A stretch of DNA of 64,000 nucleotides from Tupaia tana (taxonomy: Eukaryota; Chordata; Mammalia; Scandentia; Tupaiidae): contig JAKSZU010000003.1 in assembly GCA_026018925.1 (NCBI GenBank), positions 9,018,236 through 9,082,235 of the forward strand. Reading direction: 5' to 3'. The position numbers and the translations under genes were made by a program. Each line of letters begins with the position of its first letter. The stretch's first letter is position 1. Shown here piece after piece: positions 13,471 through 24,990 of this stretch. The notes under the pieces are model-generated. The model did not search any database. It had not been told where the DNA came from and was given only the letters and a program-made list of their open reading frames with translations.

Positions 13471-13736
13471 TTCTTTTTTTATTTTTTTGGAGAGGTTTTT
13501 GCTATAGGGCGTGTGCACTCGCCAGACAGACAGAGAGAGACAGAGAGACAGAAAGCGAGAAATCACCCCCCAGGGGGGATGGTCATGCCGCAATCCCTTC
13601 TCCTCCATTCTCCTCTCGGGATCTTGGGCAGGTATGCACACGCGCCCAGCGTGAGTTTAAGCCACTGGGTCCGGGACTCGAACCGCGGTCAACTACGTGG
13701 GAGTCCATTGACATAGCCATTACGCTAACTGCTGGT
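13471..13736 (-). repeat. tRNA-derived SINE, young, in Tigger1
   Basis: Reverse long form, close to consensus (gagaggtttttgctataggg through gggactcgaaccgcggtc). The flanking duplication AATCATTTCTAA occurs on both sides, inside Tigger sequence. Confidence 0.95.
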
Positions 13737-14513
13737 CACAATCATTTCTAAATTTCGATTTGTACTAAAGACATTTTTTTTTACTTGAACACTTAGAGAC
13801 CATTGTGGAGCTAGTAATTGGCTTAATTTTAATACTTTTGTGTGTCCATGGAATGACCCAGAAGGGCAGAGATGAAGAGGACTGGCAAGTTGGTGAGCAC
13901 TCAGGACACACAAATTTGTAGTGGAGTTTGCCATTCTATATGGGTACAGTTTGTGGTACATCAAAACAAGTACAATAGTATCACAAAATCTTCTTCAAGA
14001 TCACCATAACAGATATAATGATGAAACAAGTTTGAAATATTTTTTAAATTACCAAAATGTGACAGAGACATGAACTGAACACACGCTATTGGCGAAGACG
14101 GTGTGAATAGACTTATTCTATGAAGGGTTTCCATTAACATTAAATTTTTAAGAAAATCCAATGTCTGTGAAGTGCAATAAAGCAAAACACCATAAAATGA
14201 GGTAGGACTATGGTAGTGTTCATGAACATTACACATTTGGTGCAGATATTTGGAAGAGTAAGAATAATCCTACTTGAGTGAAATGACTTACACTGTTTAA
14301 TCTGAGACTGACACACCAGTTTGATCTGCTTAAAGCACTGATCTGCCTTCTTGGCAAGTATAAACTATACAAATACATAGACTCTCACATATCATTCACC
14401 GTGCTGACTACCGCCCTGCTTTCACCTCAGTGGAATCAATATTTTTATAAAAACTGTACAAAGAGGGATAAACTAAATGTATAGTTTATAATTTGCAAAT
14501 GCATTAAATTACT

Positions 14514-14763
14514 TTTGTTTTGTTTTGTTTTTAGAGAGAGATTTATGCTATAAGATGCATGCGTTCAACAGAGAAAGAGAGAAAGCGAGAGAAAGGGGGC
14601 ATGGCCACACCGCAATCCCTTCTCCTCCATTCTCCTCTCAGGATCTTGGGCACATACGCACATGCAACCAACATGAGTTTTAAGTCACTAGGTCAGGCCT
14701 TGAACCATGGTTGAGTACGTGGGAGTCCAGCAACGTAGCTATTTATGCCATCTGCTGATCCCC
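14514..14763 (-). repeat. tRNA-derived SINE, long form
   Basis: Reverse copy with a (TTTTG)n tail. It keeps the middle block ccgcaatcccttctcctcca and ends atctgctgatcccc. Confidence 0.9.
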
Positions 14764-15618
14764 AAACTTAATTTCTTAAAAACAATTAGGAAAAAGACAC
14801 TTCTAAAACTTATACTTAAATATAGAACATGTAAAAATTTCTCTTTCCTAATATGATAGCAATGAAGAAAGGAACTCCAATATAATGGAAATAGAACTTC
14901 AATATAAAATATTAAAATATTTCAAATCTTCACATGAATTTTGCTTTTTCAATAAGGGTATGAAACTGCTCACTTTAGAAATGAACTTTTACCAAACATA
15001 ACCTTTATTATATGAGAATATTATTAAGATAATACTTATGTAACAAAGGCAATTTATAGAAAAATAAAGCAATTAGTAACTTTTCTCATATCTCAGTTAA
15101 TTAGGAGAAAATCTATATTTACCATAGCAATTACTTTTGTTTGAAATCTTTCAAAAGCAGAGATCTTAAAATAACATCAGTAACACCTACCTATCGTTTT
15201 TATATATGCATTTGACCTTACATACAAATGTCTCTTTAAAAATATCTTTACAGTTTTTGAGTTTGCACCCAGTGCTATAATTGCATTATCTAATCAATAA
15301 ATAACAGTAATAATAAATGTCAAAAAATTAACTCTATTATCAAAATTTTACCACTTAATACCAGAGGTAGAATGTTATGCCACCTTTCTGGGAAAAAAAA
15401 CATGGAGATTCTTGCAAGTTAAAACATAAAGTATATGAGAATAGTAGAAACTAGTGTGTGTGTGTGGGGGGTGTAAATATACACACACACACATACATAT
15501 ATAATACATAATACATACCATATTGCAATATGAGGGAATCCAATGCCTTAACCACTATTTCACCTGCTAGCCCCCAATACTAATTATATTAACCACTAAT
15601 GCAAAAGCTAAAGATATG
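14764..15618. other. AT-rich intronic sequence with a SINE head fragment
   Basis: Very AT-rich, with no gene seen. A CA/TG patch lies at 15454..15500. A minus-strand SINE head scrap (ccttaaccactatttcacct) lies at about 15528..15575. Confidence 0.6.
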
Positions 15619-15884
15619 GGGACCAGCAGTTAGTGTAATGGCTATGTCGCTGCACGACCATGTAGCCAACCGCGGTTTGCATCCTGGACCCGGTGGCTTA
15701 AAACTCATGCCAGGCACGTGTGTGTGCATGCCCAAGATCCCAAGAGGAGAATGGAGGAGAAGGGATTGCGGCATGGCCATCCCCTCTGGGGGGTGATTTC
15801 TCGCTTTCTGTCTGTCTGTCTCTGTCTGTCCAGCGAGCGCACATACCCTATAGCTAAAACCTCTCAAAAAAAAAAAAAAAAAAA
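15619..15884 (+). repeat. tRNA-derived SINE, young long form
   Basis: Begins gggaccagcagttagtgtaa and ends in an A19 tail. The duplication AAAGATATG flanks it. Confidence 0.95.
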
Positions 15885-16412
15885 GATATGTGGATGAGAA
15901 TAATTGAGAAAGAAATGTCAGGTTTGATCTGATTTTCCCAGGGTTGATCAGTGGGAAAAAGATGAGAAACAAAACAAGAAAAGAAATGAAAGGAGCCTTG
16001 TATTGACGAGTCAATCCTGGATGTAGTATAAAACCACTACTAGGTTTGTTTAAAAACTGGGCACATGATTCTATTAACGAATCCTAATTTCCTCAGTTTT
16101 GAAACACAGGTGTTAGAATTGCCCAGTGGTTTTTAAGCAGGAGTCTGTAGCATGACATTTTTTGAAGCTATGGAATCATATGCAGGTTGAAACCCACCTC
16201 CATTGGTCTCTTTGGAACAACTCAGCCAAATAATTGTCTAGGATGATTTATTTTTTCCTTGGCAAACATCTTAGGTAATGAGATTAGGAGTATAAGGGAA
16301 TTACTTCCCCACTGGAAGAAATCACAGTGATTTCTAAAATACCAAATACTCTGATCAAGCTTTCAGTTCCACTTGAAATCCTCAGAGCAGCAGAAGGGAG
16401 CCAACCCAGAGT

Positions 16413-16565
16413 TGTTTTTATTTATTTTATTTTAACTTTATTTATTTATTTTAATTTGACAAGAGAGGGACAGAGTGAGAGAGAGAGAAAAACCAAGCTG
16501 TCAGGTCCACATGGTCGGCCATGTGGGAGTCCAGCACCCCCAACCACCATGCCGCCTGCTGACCC
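16413..16565 (-). repeat. Short-form tRNA-derived SINE
   Basis: Lacks the central block of the long form: tRNA head, GA-rich segment, then a T/A-rich tail. The duplication CCAACCCAGAGT lies at 16401..16412 and 16566..16577. Confidence 0.9.
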
Positions 16566-16822
16566 CCAACCCAGAGTACTAAACAGAGAACAAATATGGA
16601 AGGGCACAGTGTAGCTAAAAGTTGATGGTGTCTTCTCAGTCTAAAACGTGCAAAGTTAGAACCTATAACAAGGGGAATGAAATAAAGTTCAATTTGGTAA
16701 AACTAATCTCCTAACCTTTCTGGACTTCAATTTCCTAATATTTTAAATAAAGAGTATCCACTAGGCAGCCCTAAATTTTACTTATAAGTTTAAAAATCTA
16801 TTACATCAAAATGTTACTGTTG

Positions 16823-17095
16823 GGGCCATCAGGTGGTGTGATGGACTCCCATATGGTGCAGTGATTAAGGTAGCATGGGCTCCCGCCAGTGACTCAGTGG
16901 TTCAAGCCCTGGACCCAGTAGCTAGAAAATATCTCTGAACACATATGTGTGCTACCCAAAATTCTGAGAGAATGGAGGAGAAGGGATTATGGCCTGGCCA
17001 TCCTCCTTGGGGAGTGATTTCTCACTTTCCCTCTCTGTCTGTCTTTAATGAGAGCATGCACCCAATGACAAACAAACAAACAAACAAACAAACAA
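16823..17095 (+). repeat. tRNA-derived SINE with rearranged head
   Basis: Long-form body, but the head shows two successive copies of the gatggactccca/attaaggtagc region before ggttcaagccctgg. The tail is (AAAC)n at 17070..17095. Confidence 0.85.
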
Positions 17096-17276
17096 AGTTA
17101 TTTATTTTTTAAAGAATTATTTAATTTTATTCATTATGATTATTATTTAATTTGACCAGAGAGAGACAGCCAGACAGAGAGAAAGTGAGAAAGCAAGCCA
17201 TCAGGTCCAGAATTCAAATCATCGCCAGGCATGTGGGAGTCCAGTACCTCAACAATCATGCCTGCCAGCCCAGTTA
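17096..17276 (-). repeat. Short-form tRNA-derived SINE
   Basis: Reverse copy beginning in the A-rich tail of the preceding SINE. It has gaccagagagagacagccag and ends catgcctgccagcc. A short duplication AGTTATT flanks it. With the preceding SINE it forms an inverted pair. Confidence 0.85.
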
Positions 17277-17310
17277 TTGGGTCATCAGAAATGTCATGAC
17301 ATGACTTAAT
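17277..17310 (+). mobile_element. Half of a mariner-like MITE
   Basis: ttgggtcatcagaaatgtca followed by tgaca-like wording matches one arm of the MITE family at 41355. The second arm is missing. Confidence 0.55.
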
Positions 17311-17370
17311 ATTTAAATATTATCCCTGCTTACATTTAATTATCTCTTACAGTATAGAATAAATTTACTA

Positions 17371-17625
17371 GGCTAATCTTGTGGATTAAAGGTTAAAGGA
17401 GCTAGATTTCACATGGCAGACTGCAGTTTGAAACCTACCCCCAACAGCTTAAAAGACATTGCAGGCACCTGTGCAGGCCCCAAACCCTGACAGGATAGAC
17501 AAACGGAAGAGGAGGGGCCTGCAGTGTGAACACACCCACCAGGGAGTGCTTTCTCTCTCTCCCTCAGTCTCTCTGTCTCTCACGAGGGAGTGCATATACT
17601 CTTTGGAAATTTTTAAAAAATATAA
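17371..17625 (+). repeat. tRNA-derived SINE, variant class
   Basis: Head ggctaatcttgtggattaaa and body acacacccaccagggagtgc differ from the main family. The same variant occurs at 22751..23010. Confidence 0.8.
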
Positions 17626-18017
17626 ATTTAAATTTAGTTTAAATGTAAAGGATAACATTTAAAGGATAAATTTACTATAACTGCACTAAATAGCATTTTT
17701 AAACAAAAAATCAAAAGCACATTTGAATGGGAACCTTGTGCATTATATAAGGTTTCTGGGGCCATGTTTGGCATAGAGACTGACTGTGGGTTTATTCATT
17801 GTAAACAAGCCACTATTCACCTGGGGCAGCTGCAGACATGGTATCTCACAATGAATAAGCAACCTCTACTGGGCCTGTTTTGTAAGCTCAGTCCTACCAC
17901 ATAATGACAACTATCACAACTGACTTTCAAAATATAAGAAATAGTTCAAGTCCTACTTTGTTTCTTTTTATAAATTATTGGATTATTATTTTTACTCTGC
18001 TATGTAACATGTGCAGT

Positions 18018-18049
18018 AACCAGAGATAGAGATAGGGATATAGATAAAG

Positions 18050-18112
<63 letters not shown>

Positions 18113-18214
18113 GAGAAAGTGAGAAAGCAGTCAGGCCGTCAGGTCCAGGACTTGAACAGCGGTCAGCCACGTGGGAGTCCAGCTCCCCAAGTACCACACA
18201 ACTTGCTGGCTCTC
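18018..18214 (-). repeat. Short-form SINE with expanded (GA)n
   Basis: Reverse short form whose GA-rich segment has grown to about 65 bases (18052..18116). Head seen as gggagtccagctccccaag. Confidence 0.85.
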
Positions 18215-19042
18215 CTCCTTTGTTTCTTAACTTACTAAAAGATGAAAACTAGATAACCTTCCTTCAATTACCCATTTGCTTTTTGTACATGACTATATCA
18301 CAATTGTTTGAGAAGAAAATCTTTCATTTATCTGTGGAACAGTTGGGACAGAAACACCTGTCACCTAAGCCTCTGCTAGCGAATAAGTCAATATGCACCT
18401 CTCCAGTTGTGCAGGGATCCACAGAAGAACAGATTTCCCTCTTCTCCTTGTATTTTGCTTTATCTTGAGTTTTAGAATTCATCTTACTTTGTTAAATTCA
18501 ATCTTGTACAATTGAATGTCTGACTCTGGATAAAAGCTAAAATAACTTTGCCCAAGAATAGAAAATAAGAAAAGCGGAGGGAGCTTTAAGCTCCTTACTC
18601 CATTCTGCCATTGTGATGTCCAATCTAGAAATCCCAGAGGCTCACATCTCTACAGTACTGCACATATTTATTTATAGAAGTTTCTTTTTTTTTTATATAA
18701 CAATATATATTTTTTATTATCATCTAACTTCAAAACTTTACAGTTTTATGCTTTTTCAGATATCATGTCAGTCAACAGAAATAATCTCCCCACTGATGTA
18801 TCATGGCCCCAATAGAGATTTTCAACACCTAACTTCAAAGTTACAATTTAATAGGAATAAAGTTACTAGATAGTCACAAAAAATTCCAGACCAAGATGAG
18901 GCTCTAGATAACAGTAGGCCAGAATAATAAAGATTTCATAAGTTAGTAGTTCTTCTCCAACCATAGGAGATAAGAGAGTAAAGAACATTTTTGAATGAAA
19001 ATTTGTCTAAGTAGCTTTGGAGAAAAGATATTAAATCCTATC

Positions 19043-19291
19043 AAAGTATTTAAATCTTCTGAAAGACAGAGAGAGACAGAGAGACAAAAAGCAAGAAATC
19101 ACCCGCTGGGGGAATGGCCATGGCGCCATCCCTTCTCCTCCATTCTCCTCTCGGGATCTTGGGCACGCATGCACACGCACCTGGTGTGAGTTTAAGCAAC
19201 CAGGTCCAGGACTCGAACTGCGGTCGACTACATGGGAGTTCAGCAACATTGCCATTACATCAACTGCTGGTCCCTAAAGTATTTAAATCTT
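19043..19291 (-). repeat. Tailless, 3'-truncated SINE with perfect target duplication
   Basis: The SINE body is 19059..19275. The 16-bp duplication AAAGTATTTAAATCTT is identical at 19043..19058 and 19276..19291. Its 5' head is complete (aactgctggtccc), but the 3' part of the element (end block and poly(A), about 40 bases plus tail) is absent: the body starts directly at ctgaaagacagag. Confidence 0.93.
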
Positions 19292-19803
19292 TTAAATTTG
19301 CTAAAACAATAAAAATAGCACACTAAACAGATGTCATATATTTTAAATAATTAATATCTGATGCTATAGCATTTTTTTCTGTTTGATGGATATGTTTTAA
19401 ATTAGTTTCTTAGACATCTTAAGGAATAACCGTGAATACACATATATGCATCTATACTGAGCTTTTCATCCTGTTTTTGCTTGCCAGGACCTGAGCTCAA
19501 GGTCTCTTCCCTCTTGGCTCTTGCCACCATCAATGACACTGAGACACTCCTCAGCTGTCTGGGTTCTTGCGGATATGACACCCTGGGGGGCACTTCTACA
19601 ATCTGAGTTTAGATCCTCTGACTTTTCTTCACCCTTCTTAGTTTTCATGACAAAGGCTTCTACTCCTATGATTTGGCTGGGTACTTGGTGCTTTCATCAA
19701 CATGAAAAGAACAGGACCTAGAAAGACACTGATCCTAGGATGAGGTCCACATGAAGTCCACCTGAACTCAATCCTAGCTGATGTGAAAATGCATGAGTGA
19801 GAA

Positions 19804-19977
19804 GCCAGCAGATGATGTGGTGGTTGAGGGTGCTGGAAACCCACAGGGCCCACTGGTTTGAGTCCTGGACTTGGCAGCTTTCTCTCTCTCTCGCTCTCTC
19901 TCTGTCTCTGGTAAAATTAAAAATAAATAAATAAACAAAGTTAAATAAAAAATTCTTAAAAAAAAAAGAAAGGAAAC
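19804..19977 (+). repeat. Short-form tRNA-derived SINE
   Basis: ccagcagatgatgtggtgg head, (CT)n, tctggtaaaattaaaaataa tail. The duplication TGCATGAGTGAGAA lies at 19790..19803 and 19978..19991. Confidence 0.92.
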
Positions 19978-19991
19978 TGCATGAGTGAGAA

Positions 19992-21466
19992 AAGCAGGAC
20001 TTTGCAGGTCAATGGCACTGAGTCTGTTCGTTGAGAAATATTATAATGTACATGCTTAAGGCGGGGAGTAGGTGGCCCTGCTCTTCCTTAGTCAGACATA
20101 TTCTCATGCTCATGTAGCCCTCCTGACAGTCATTAGCCAAAATTACAGATGCTTGTGCCTCTAGACATGCTGGAACTGAGTCACGCTTCGAGAGTACTTG
20201 TTAACTCTTATTATAAGAGGTCCCCAGTTTGATTTGTTACCAGCCTTTATGCTGTGGACTGACTGATAGGTGGAAACAGAAAGTAAAGTGGCAGTAAATA
20301 CTGCGTAAAAGGGCCATTATAACCAAAGTTTTCCAGCGTAATCACATTCATTGAAGACGTTTTTAATTTTTAATATTATACCTGTCTACACCCATGTGCA
20401 ATACATGGAGAATTGCTGGATGGCTTTTGCCATTAGTGATGGATTGACTAATTATTAGCACATTAGAAGCAAGAACAACTATTAGCTTAGGAAAAAAGTG
20501 AGTTTTTTCTCTTCTTATTCTGTACTGTACAACATTATTCATAATAATGGTTAAAAGACAAATGACTCTTTTTCTGTTGCTAAATGAGCTCTGCAGATAA
20601 TCTAAGGATTAAATTTTAAGCAGTGAGATACAGAGTCACATAAACACTAAGCTACACAAGAATCTGGACGGTTCATTCAGTAGACCCCCTATAAATGGGT
20701 GTTCTCGCATGCCCCAGAGTAGAATATTGATAAACCTGTACTGCTGACGGAGGGATCATTTGCTAGTGTGCCTGCAAAAAGGCAGGTAAAGGATTACCAA
20801 AGATGATTTTCCTTTTGTGAAGAAAAGACACTGCGTATGGTTTTTGCTGTTACTTGTTTAATAGAAAGAGGATCCATTCATAATATATGCTCTGGCACTA
20901 TAATATGGGAAAATCCAAGTCCCCGATGAAGTATGATGATAAAACACACACCCTTCCATGTTTTTTCTTTTGTTCTGGGGCAGAGAGAAGGTCAAGACAG
21001 ATAACTCATAAAAAATAGAAACAGCTTTAGAGTTCCTTTTGATGAAAAAGGAATGAAGACCCATTCAATAAATCTTGTAAGGTTTTGCTGAGATAAAAAT
21101 CTACAGAATAATGTATGGGAAAGGGTATCTAGAATGGACAAACTCACAGAAAAAGATTTCAATTTTGAGTGAAGCAAAAATAACTTCCTCAGAATGAGGA
21201 TAGTACTTCTAATAAAGAGGTTAGAAGACACTCCAGTGAGTATGCCAACATACAGTCTGAAAGTGGATATCGGAAAATGAGCCAACTCTTTTTGAAACCA
21301 GACCCAGAACCAGAGAACTTGTGTCAAGACACGCAGAAAAATCCCCTTTAAAGAACATGTTACTGAAATGGATCCCCAAAGGCAGGTAGACACCTCCAAC
21401 ATCTTGGTGATGAATTCCTACTGTGTGCTAGCTATTATGCTCAGCTCCATGACATAGTGGTAAATA
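19992..21466. other. Intronic stretch without recognised features
   Basis: No repeat family or coding signal recognised. The 136-codon minus-strand frame at 20992..21402 looks like chance sequence. Confidence 0.5.
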
Positions 21467-21541
21467 CCGGGTCATTGCAAACGACAGGACAGATTTTGTT
21501 TTCTACGCAAAGAAACATCATGACTTTCCCAACGACCAATA
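21467..21541 (+). mobile_element. Mariner-like MITE, diverged
   Basis: Second half ttctacgcaaagaaacatca then tgactttcccaacgacca matches the MITE family. The first arm is decayed. Confidence 0.7.
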
Positions 21542-21689
21542 GATACGCAGACATTATATACATATAAAATATGTATTTTTCCTATATACATATGGGCTCA
21601 AAGATAGGCCATCTGAACAATATTGCTAGTATATCAAAAGCCTCACAGGAGGAGACTTACTGATCCTCATCCTACATGTCAAAATACCA

Positions 21690-22260
21690 AGTAGAGAATC
21701 CACATTCTCCTACTTCTGCTTATTGCAAATTGGAGTTGGGATTTCCTCTTGAATTTCAAACATTGTAGGTCTTAAACTAAATTCAGCACTTCATATATCT
21801 GTCTCTTTTCTATATTTTATATCTCTGTGATTATCATTGCCATTCATCAAGTTATTCAAGTCTTATACTAAGGAGCCCTCATGACCTCTCCTTTTCCTAT
21901 TTATTTACACTATCCAACTGGACAACCATTCTTCTCAAACTTATCTCCCCATTGTCTCTTGCACGCTCTTTCTTGTCATTTTTTACTGCTATTGCTAACA
22001 AAAATCCTATTACTTCTAAAATTTTTTTTAAATCTCCCAGTGCTTTTTGGAGATAATCCAATTATATTTAGCATGCAAAATTCTTCTGTTCAACTCCACA
22101 TTTACCTATCAGAGTCATTGATTCGTCTCCTCTTAGGCATCTGGGTATGAAATTCCTTTATGTATTTGAGCATTCTGTCTCTACCGATGGCAATGCCATT
22201 CCTCTTCCTACTCTTCCATGCTTACACATTTTTAGCTTAAACATTGTATCCTCAACAACA
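21690..22260 (+). repeat. Probable old LINE (L2-like) remnant
   Basis: Pyrimidine-rich coding-like wording (catgacctctccttttccta, gcatctgggtatgaaattcc) resembles L2 3' sequence, but divergence is high. Confidence 0.4.
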
Positions 22261-22326
22261 ACAACAAAAATAGATGATAATAAATAGCCTCTACCTTTAA
22301 GAATAAGTTGTCTCTTTTAAATGCAT

Positions 22327-22594
22327 TTTTTTTTTCTTTTTTTGGAGAGGTTTTTGCTATAGGGCGCGTGCGCTCGCCAGACAGACAGAGAGAGACAGAG
22401 AGATAGAAAGCAGGAAATCACCCCCCAGGGGGGATGGCCATGCCGCAATCCCTTCTCCTCCATTCTCCTCTCAGGATCTTGGGCATGCATGCACACGCGC
22501 CCGGCGTGAGTTTAAGCCGCCGGGTCCGGGACTCGAACCGTGGTCGACTACGTGGGAGTCCAGCGACATAGCCATTATGCCAACTGCTGGTCCC
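22327..22594 (-). repeat. tRNA-derived SINE, very young
   Basis: Nearly consensus reverse long form with CpGs retained (ctatagggcgcgtgcgctcg, gggactcgaaccgtggtcga). The duplication TTAAATGCAT lies at 22317..22326 and 22595..22604. Confidence 0.97.
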
Positions 22595-22750
22595 TTAAAT
22601 GCATATTTTTATTATAGTAGTTAACATATATTGCAATTTTTGTTATGTTGTTTTAGGATTTTAAATCTCTAAATTTTCTGTGATGGGCAAATTTTGTACA
22701 ATGAAAGTTGCTGGTGTTCAAGAAATATATGCTAAATAATGAAAGTAGGT

Positions 22751-23010
22751 GGTGATCTGGCCTTGTGGCCTAGTTGTTAAGGGAGCCAGATCCCGCATGG
22801 ACTACTGTACAGTTCTAAACTCAGCCCCTGCAGCCTGTTAAAATGCCAGGGAAGTGTGTACATGATCAAAATCCCGATGTGATGGAGAAATGGAGGAGAA
22901 GGGATTGTGGATTGAACACACCACACTGGGGGTGGGTGTGCTTTCTCTCTCTCCCACTCTCTCCGTCTCTCTACCATGTGCCTTCTAGTAAAATAAAAAA
23001 TAATAATAAT
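22751..23010 (+). repeat. tRNA-derived SINE, variant class
   Basis: Head gatctggccttgtggcctag, body with gatgtgatggagaaatggag, CT-rich segment, tail aaaataaaaaataataataa. Confidence 0.85.
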
Positions 23011-24186
23011 GCATTAAGTAGATGGCTGTAGTAATTAAAATATAGCCATCATAATTAAAAATAAAATGTTGATGAGGACACAAGCATTCAGCAATATGAT
23101 TTGTAGTTTAGATAAAATTTCTATAATTATAAATTCCCGGTAATTATTTTCTCTACTGGACCAGAGATTAAAGGGGCATTTTATAACATATTTCCATAAT
23201 TTTAATAAATGAATTTGGTTCCAAAGAACATGAAAATTGGTATAAATAAAATAAATGGCCTGTGTATTATATTAATAAGTATCCATTAACATACTTATAT
23301 CAAGGGTCTATATTTTGAATATTTATTTTTATACCAATTGACATTATCCTGGAAACACTTCCTAGTTTTATGATTGTATTTAAGAAAACAGTTCTCCTGG
23401 CTTGCAATTGCTTGTGATATTGACAAACCAATTTGTCAGTCACAGTGTTTGAGCAGCTGGGTAGCTAAAAATAATGTTAAGTTTTCAAAGCAAACCTTTT
23501 ATGTTGCTAGGATCTTACAAATTACAGTTTCTCAACTACCTAATGTCAGGAAACGAAAATGCTTGTATAGTTTGCATCACTTCTGTTTTTCAGCATCTGC
23601 ACCAAAAATCTTTGATCCATAACATATAAAGGAGTATGATTCATAGGTGGTTGATAGATTTACTAATTTGTCAAGTCATATTTCTGCAATTCATGTGTAC
23701 CGTTATCAGCTCAGGTCATGGCGATATACTCCTCAAGTGTTCTGTGGCATTGCAAGCCATGACTATGGTATTAAACAACCCCAAAGGATGGCAATTTATA
23801 TTTGAAATGATCAATTGTGGTTTATTTGTGCATTTGGGCTAGTCACATCGCGTAAATGGACTCATAAGTCTGAAAAAAATTATAAGAGGTCTAGATCCTG
23901 CACTAATTCTGGTTTTCAGAAAATATGGTTATGACTAAAAAGAGATGATCATATTTTACCATGTTTAAGTATATTTTAAATTCATAGTCTTCATATTAGC
24001 ATGAAGAATAATTCAATCAACATCAAAAATGAGTAGAATTGATTATATATCTTAAAAAGTTATTTATTACTAAGTTTTATCTAAACAAACAATATTTGAA
24101 TAACTATGTGTATATATCTGATTTTTTAAATGCTTGATTTATTACTTTTATATTATTTCAAGACCAATCTTATGTGTAGATATTTT
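23011..24186. other. AT-rich intronic sequence
   Basis: No gene or repeat family recognised. The frames of 60-80 codons here are chance. Confidence 0.5.
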
Positions 24187-24201
24187 AATAATAACTCAAT
24201 C

Positions 24202-24271
24202 ATTTTTTAAAAAATTATTATTTATTTAATTTTATTTATTCATTCATTTATTTTAATTTGACCAGAGAGAG

Positions 24272-24310
<39 letters not shown>

Positions 24311-24401
24311 GATAAAGGAAGCCACCAGGTCTGGGACTCGAACCGTGGCTGGCCATGTGGGAGTGTCCAGCACCTTAACCACCATGCCTCCTGCTGGTCC
24401 C
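24202..24401 (-). repeat. Short-form tRNA-derived SINE
   Basis: Reverse short form with (GA)n (24264..24306). The duplication AATAATAACTCAATC lies at 24187..24201 and 24402..24416, 15 of 15 identical. Confidence 0.95.
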
Positions 24402-24544
24402 AATAATAACTCAATCTTTAAAATAGTGGAAATGTAAGAGTTAAACACTGCCACAAAAATCACATTTCTGAAATGTGAATTTGATCATATGATTCTCTTA
24501 TTTATATTTCTAATAGGTACCCATAGTTATAAAATCTAAATTTC

Positions 24545-24990
24545 CTAAAGGACACACCTGACTTCTTGATTTGAACTAGTGTAGCAATTTCTTCCCCTTT
24601 CCTTTCAGTATTGACATGCTCCAGACACCTTTAACATTGTCTGAAAATGTGTAATGTCATACCTTTTCAACGAACACTTTCCTGTTTAGACTGACTCCTC
24701 GCCTTGTCCAATCTAGAACACTAACTTCCTTTATGTCTCAGATCAAATGTTACTTCCTTTGTCAAATCTTACTGACCCCTCCAGGAATCATTGCTCCTTT
24801 CTTTACACATAAAACAACTCTTATACATCATCCTTTGCGGAATGTACTGCACTGTGTTGTAATTTTTGTTTTGAGATCTGTTTTTTAGAGAACCAGGTTC
24901 TCCAGTTAGGGAGCCTGCTTTCCTCCTCTCTATATCTTCCAAGTGCACAACTTGGTGCCCGGCCCACAGGAGCTGCTCGACAAGGACATG
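24545..24990 (+). repeat. L2-type LINE remnant
   Basis: Reads in L2 order: gactgactcctcgccttg, tcagatcaaatgttacttcc, then aagtgcacaacttggtgccc near the 3' end. The last part holds an insertion-like stretch. Confidence 0.6.

Larger units (their letters stand above)
10678..14210 (-). mobile_element. Tigger1-type (pogo superfamily) DNA transposon, near full length, with five nested SINEs
   Basis: Both ends are recognisable. At the left, caggtttggttccagactac and aataaagaaagtcacac match the Tigger1 terminal region. At the right, gaagtgcaataaagcaaaac followed by ataaaatgaggta matches the other terminus. The internal sequence follows the Tigger1 transposase on the minus strand in decayed form. Removing five SINEs leaves about 2.2 kb, close to the roughly 2.4-kb full element. 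Frameshifts and stops are frequent, so it is a fossil. Such Tc1/mariner-pogo elements are cut-and-paste transposons active early in eutherian evolution. Confidence 0.9.

Noticed and set aside
15589-16014. 141-codon minus frame
   Set aside because: Mostly a SINE read backwards plus A-rich tail; the same peptide pattern recurs at every SINE.
19466-19740. Overlapping frames on both strands with a protein-like look (MKTKKGEEKSEDLNSD start)
   Set aside because: Considered as a processed pseudogene, but no known protein was recognised and there is no poly(A) or target duplication. Left unannotated.
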